Shown here: positions 5,464 through 6,755 of the stretch, piece after piece
Layout: each line of letters starts with the position of its first letter
Numbering within the stretch: the stretch's first letter is position 1
Assembly (NCBI GenBank): GCA_937859855.1
Contig: CALMAR010000095.1
Location: 1-6,755, forward strand
Source of the DNA: an uncultured Kineosporia sp.
Lineage (GTDB): Bacteria; Actinomycetota; Actinomycetes; Actinomycetales; Kineosporiaceae
Length of the DNA stretch: 6,755 bases
Direction: 5' to 3'
The notes under the pieces: generated by a model
Database searches by the model: none
What the model was told of the DNA's origin: nothing
What the model saw: only the letters and a program-made list of their open reading frames with translations
Position numbers and translations under genes: made by a program

Positions 5464-5483
5464 CGCGTGTAACCTCACACGCG
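5447..5483 (+). promoter_or_regulatory. Leaderless promoter and palindromic operator at the XRE gene start
   Basis: TAACCT (5470-5475) fits the TANNNT -10 pattern, with TTCCAT (5447-5452) as a weak -35 at 17 bases. The GTG start lies 7 bases after the -10, and no ribosome-binding sequence is present at a useful distance. The inverted repeat CGCGTGT (5464-5470) and ACACGCG (5477-5483), with a 6-base spacer, covers the -10, the expected transcription start and the first base of the GTG. This suits an operator for the encoded helix-turn-helix protein. Confidence 0.5.
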
Positions 5484-6337
5484 TGGCGTCGCCAAGTCCA
5501 ACGGTGCGACAGAGGCGACTCCTGGCTGAGCTGCGCCGACTGCGACAGGAGTCTGGAGAGACGGCCGAGCAAGTCGCCGAGTCCATCGGGTTGTCGAAAT
5601 CAACTGTGTCGCGGATAGAGAACGGCCAAGTAACACTTAAGCTGCCGGTTCTTCGAGCGTTACTCGCGAAATACCACGCTAATGAGGAACTGACTTCCCG
5701 CTTGGAAGCGCTGACGCGAGAGGCTAATCTCAAGGGTTGGTGGCAGGTCGCTGGCCCAACCGATAGCTTCAAAACTCTTGTTGGTTTGGAAGCTGAAGCG
5801 CGTTGGATTAACTACTTTGCGACAAGTATCATCCTTGGGCTATTCCAGACAAGGGAATATGCCGAGGCCTTGCTGAATGCTATTTTCATAGATGCCAGTC
5901 CGGAAGATTTGCAACTGAAGGTTGACCTTAGAGTGAAAAGGCAAGAACGACTTCCGGAACTGCGCGTGTGGATGGTCCTGGGCGAAGAAGCCCTATTGCG
6001 ACCGATAGGGGGAAGGCAAGTTATGAGTGATCAGATAGATCATCTAATCGATCGATCTAACGAACGGAACACTGTCATACAGATATTGCCGTTCGAAGTG
6101 GGGGCCCATTCGGGGCTCGGGGGTGGCTACGAAATGATTGGTCTGGACTCTGCGGATCCTGAAGCCGTCTATATCGAGGGTGCGCGATGGGACGCCTGCA
6201 TTGAAGACAAAAATGAACTCGACAATTTTGCTCGCGCGTTTGAGCACCTCAGAGCTGCTGCTCTGAGCCCGGTGGACTCGAGGCTGCGCATGCAGCAGAT
6301 ACGGGAGACGTACCGTGACGGAGCCACGAATGGATGA
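5483..6337 (+). CDS. XRE-family transcriptional regulator with DUF5753 domain
   Basis: The product has 284 residues. Residues about 10-66 form a helix-turn-helix of the XRE/Cro-CI type (RRLLAELRRLRQESGETAEQ, then VAESIGLSKSTVSRIENGQV), including the recognition helix. Residues about 95-275 match the DUF5753 ligand-like domain of actinomycete regulators: GLEAEARWINYFATSIILGL with FQTREYAEALL, VKRQERL, LRPIGGRQVMSDQIDHLI, NTVIQILPFEVGAHSGL and EAVYIEG. The family is cytoplasmic and DNA-binding, and several members (WhiJ-type) act in development or antibiotic control with a DUF397 partner. The GTG at 5483 is favoured because family members begin with a similar SPTVRRRRL-like stretch and because the -10 element fits. 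The gene overlaps the downstream DUF397 gene. Codons are visibly richer in A and T than in positions 1-2560, which suggests acquisition by transfer. The molecular signal is unknown. Confidence 0.92.
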   Translation: MASPSPTVRQRRLLAELRRLRQESGETAEQVAESIGLSKSTVSRIENGQVTLKLPVLRALLAKYHANEELTSRLEALTREANLKGWWQVAGPTDSFKTLVGLEAEARWINYFATSIILGLFQTREYAEALLNAIFIDASPEDLQLKVDLRVKRQERLPELRVWMVLGEEALLRPIGGRQVMSDQIDHLIDRSNERNTVIQILPFEVGAHSGLGGGYEMIGLDSADPEAVYIEGARWDACIEDKNELDNFARAFEHLRAAALSPVDSRLRMQQIRETYRDGATNG

Positions 6338-6560
6338 GACCGCGCAGCTTGCTGCCAGGTTCAAGAAGAGTTCGCTCAGCGGCAATTCTGGATGTGTGGA
6401 AGTCGCTTTCTCGGGACTCGATGTCATTGTTCGTGATAGCAAGCGGCCGGATGGCCCAGCTTTAAATTTTGATCGACGAGAATGGCGCGCCTTTCTTGGC
6501 GGAGTGGCGAACGGGGAGTTCAATCCTCCACCAACAGGCAGCATTCCTCTACAGTCCTAG
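6315..6560 (+). CDS. DUF397 domain protein, partner of the XRE regulator
   Basis: The product has 81 residues, close to the usual DUF397 size. The domain spans about residues 14-70 with the hallmark pieces FKKSSLSGNSGCVEVAF, VRDSKRPDGPALNF and REWRAFLGGVANGEF, including the conserved SGN...CVEV and RDSK.PDGPAL. A polar tail ending in IPLQS follows. In actinomycetes these small proteins are typically encoded next to an XRE/DUF5753 regulator and are thought to modulate it, sometimes described as antitoxin-like; direct contact is inferred here. GTG 6315 (GGGAG seven bases upstream) and ATG 6330 (GGAG six bases upstream) are both reasonable starts. Both overlap the end of the regulator gene, by 23 or 8 bases, which indicates translational coupling in one operon. 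Confidence 0.9.
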   Translation: MTEPRMDETAQLAARFKKSSLSGNSGCVEVAFSGLDVIVRDSKRPDGPALNFDRREWRAFLGGVANGEFNPPPTGSIPLQS

Positions 6561-6755
6561 AGTTCGTTGGTCGCTTGAGTGGTCCCTCTCTGCAACCAAG
6601 TCCTGGCCGAATGCTCGTTTGCCAAAATGACGTATTCATTACAAGTGTAGAGGACGTTCCCTAAGTAGCTGTCTAGCAGTGACTTTGAATTCTCATCCGG
6701 GTCATCGCTAGCACGAGATGACGCCAGGTAGCTCGGTTTCGGGTCACGAGTGATG
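6557..6755 (-). CDS. Possible C-terminal part of an unknown gene entering from the right edge
   Basis: One minus-strand frame stays open for 65 codons from the window edge to TAG (6559-6557), ending in RGTTQATNEL. It contains stretches such as SLLDSYLGNVLYTCNEYVIL that look more like a folded protein than random sequence. Its stop shares the CTAG with the DUF397 stop, so the two genes would converge with a 3-base overlap. Against it, it has no internal ATG, it uses the rare Leu codon TTA, and an open frame of this length can occur by chance. No family is recognised. Otherwise this end of the window holds nothing I can identify. Confidence 0.22.
   Translation of the reverse strand, partial: ITRDPKPSYLASSRASDDPDENSKSLLDSYLGNVLYTCNEYVILANEHSARTWLQRGTTQATNEL

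Noticed and set aside
5117..5472. Overlapping plus-strand ORFs of 89-100 codons
   Set aside because: They overlap in different frames, include the hairpin, lack ribosome-binding sites, and give compositionally odd peptides rich in Cys, Pro and Arg.
6044..6544. Minus-strand ORF of 166 codons
   Set aside because: It is antisense to both the XRE and DUF397 genes, which have clear family motifs.
6692..6722. Short inverted repeat GTCATC...GATGAC near the right end
   Set aside because: It has six-base arms with a 10-base loop and is not tied to a supported gene end, so chance is a sufficient explanation.

Overview
The window comes from a high-GC actinobacterium. The evidence is G/C-rich third codon positions in most genes, frequent GTG starts, a helix-turn-helix/DUF397 gene pair of the kind common in Streptomyces-like actinomycetes, an actinomycete-type tyrosine integrase next to a tRNA, and several gene starts with the spacing of leaderless transcripts. 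A genus cannot be named from what is visible.

Positions 1-2558 look like stable, very GC-rich chromosome. The 3' end of an unrecognised gene (+) converges on a membrane-anchored GH16-fold protein (-) whose catalytic motif is degenerate. Divergent from it is an exported protein with a single fibronectin type III domain (+). That gene converges on a short, highly charged coiled-coil protein (-). The gap between these two 3' ends holds two separate tandem duplications, and a nine-unit array of a 9-bp repeat lies just upstream of the coiled-coil gene's promoter. The two surface proteins suggest a role at the cell envelope, but no partner pathway is visible.

Positions 2760-4600 are a decayed accessory junction. 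A small minus-strand gene of unknown family carries a one-base frameshift. It is followed by an intact tRNA-Arg(CCU), then at once by a tyrosine-recombinase integrase gene pointing away from the tRNA. The integrase keeps all its catalytic residues but is broken by two frameshifts and one amber codon. The simplest reading is an integrative element or prophage that entered the 3' end of the tRNA and was later inactivated. No second attachment site and no replication, transfer or excisionase genes are visible.

Positions 4600-6755 are mixed and lower in GC. They hold a 50-residue membrane protein (-), a gene-poor stretch with a perfect 13-bp hairpin, and an overlapping two-gene operon: an XRE/DUF5753 regulator followed by a DUF397 protein. 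The regulator's start codon sits inside a palindrome that also covers a -10 element, which suggests a leaderless and perhaps self-regulated transcript.

No clearly new multi-gene system is visible. The best leads are the probable GH16 pseudoenzyme, the decayed integration site at the tRNA, the 9-bp array beside a promoter, and the operator over the regulator's start codon.
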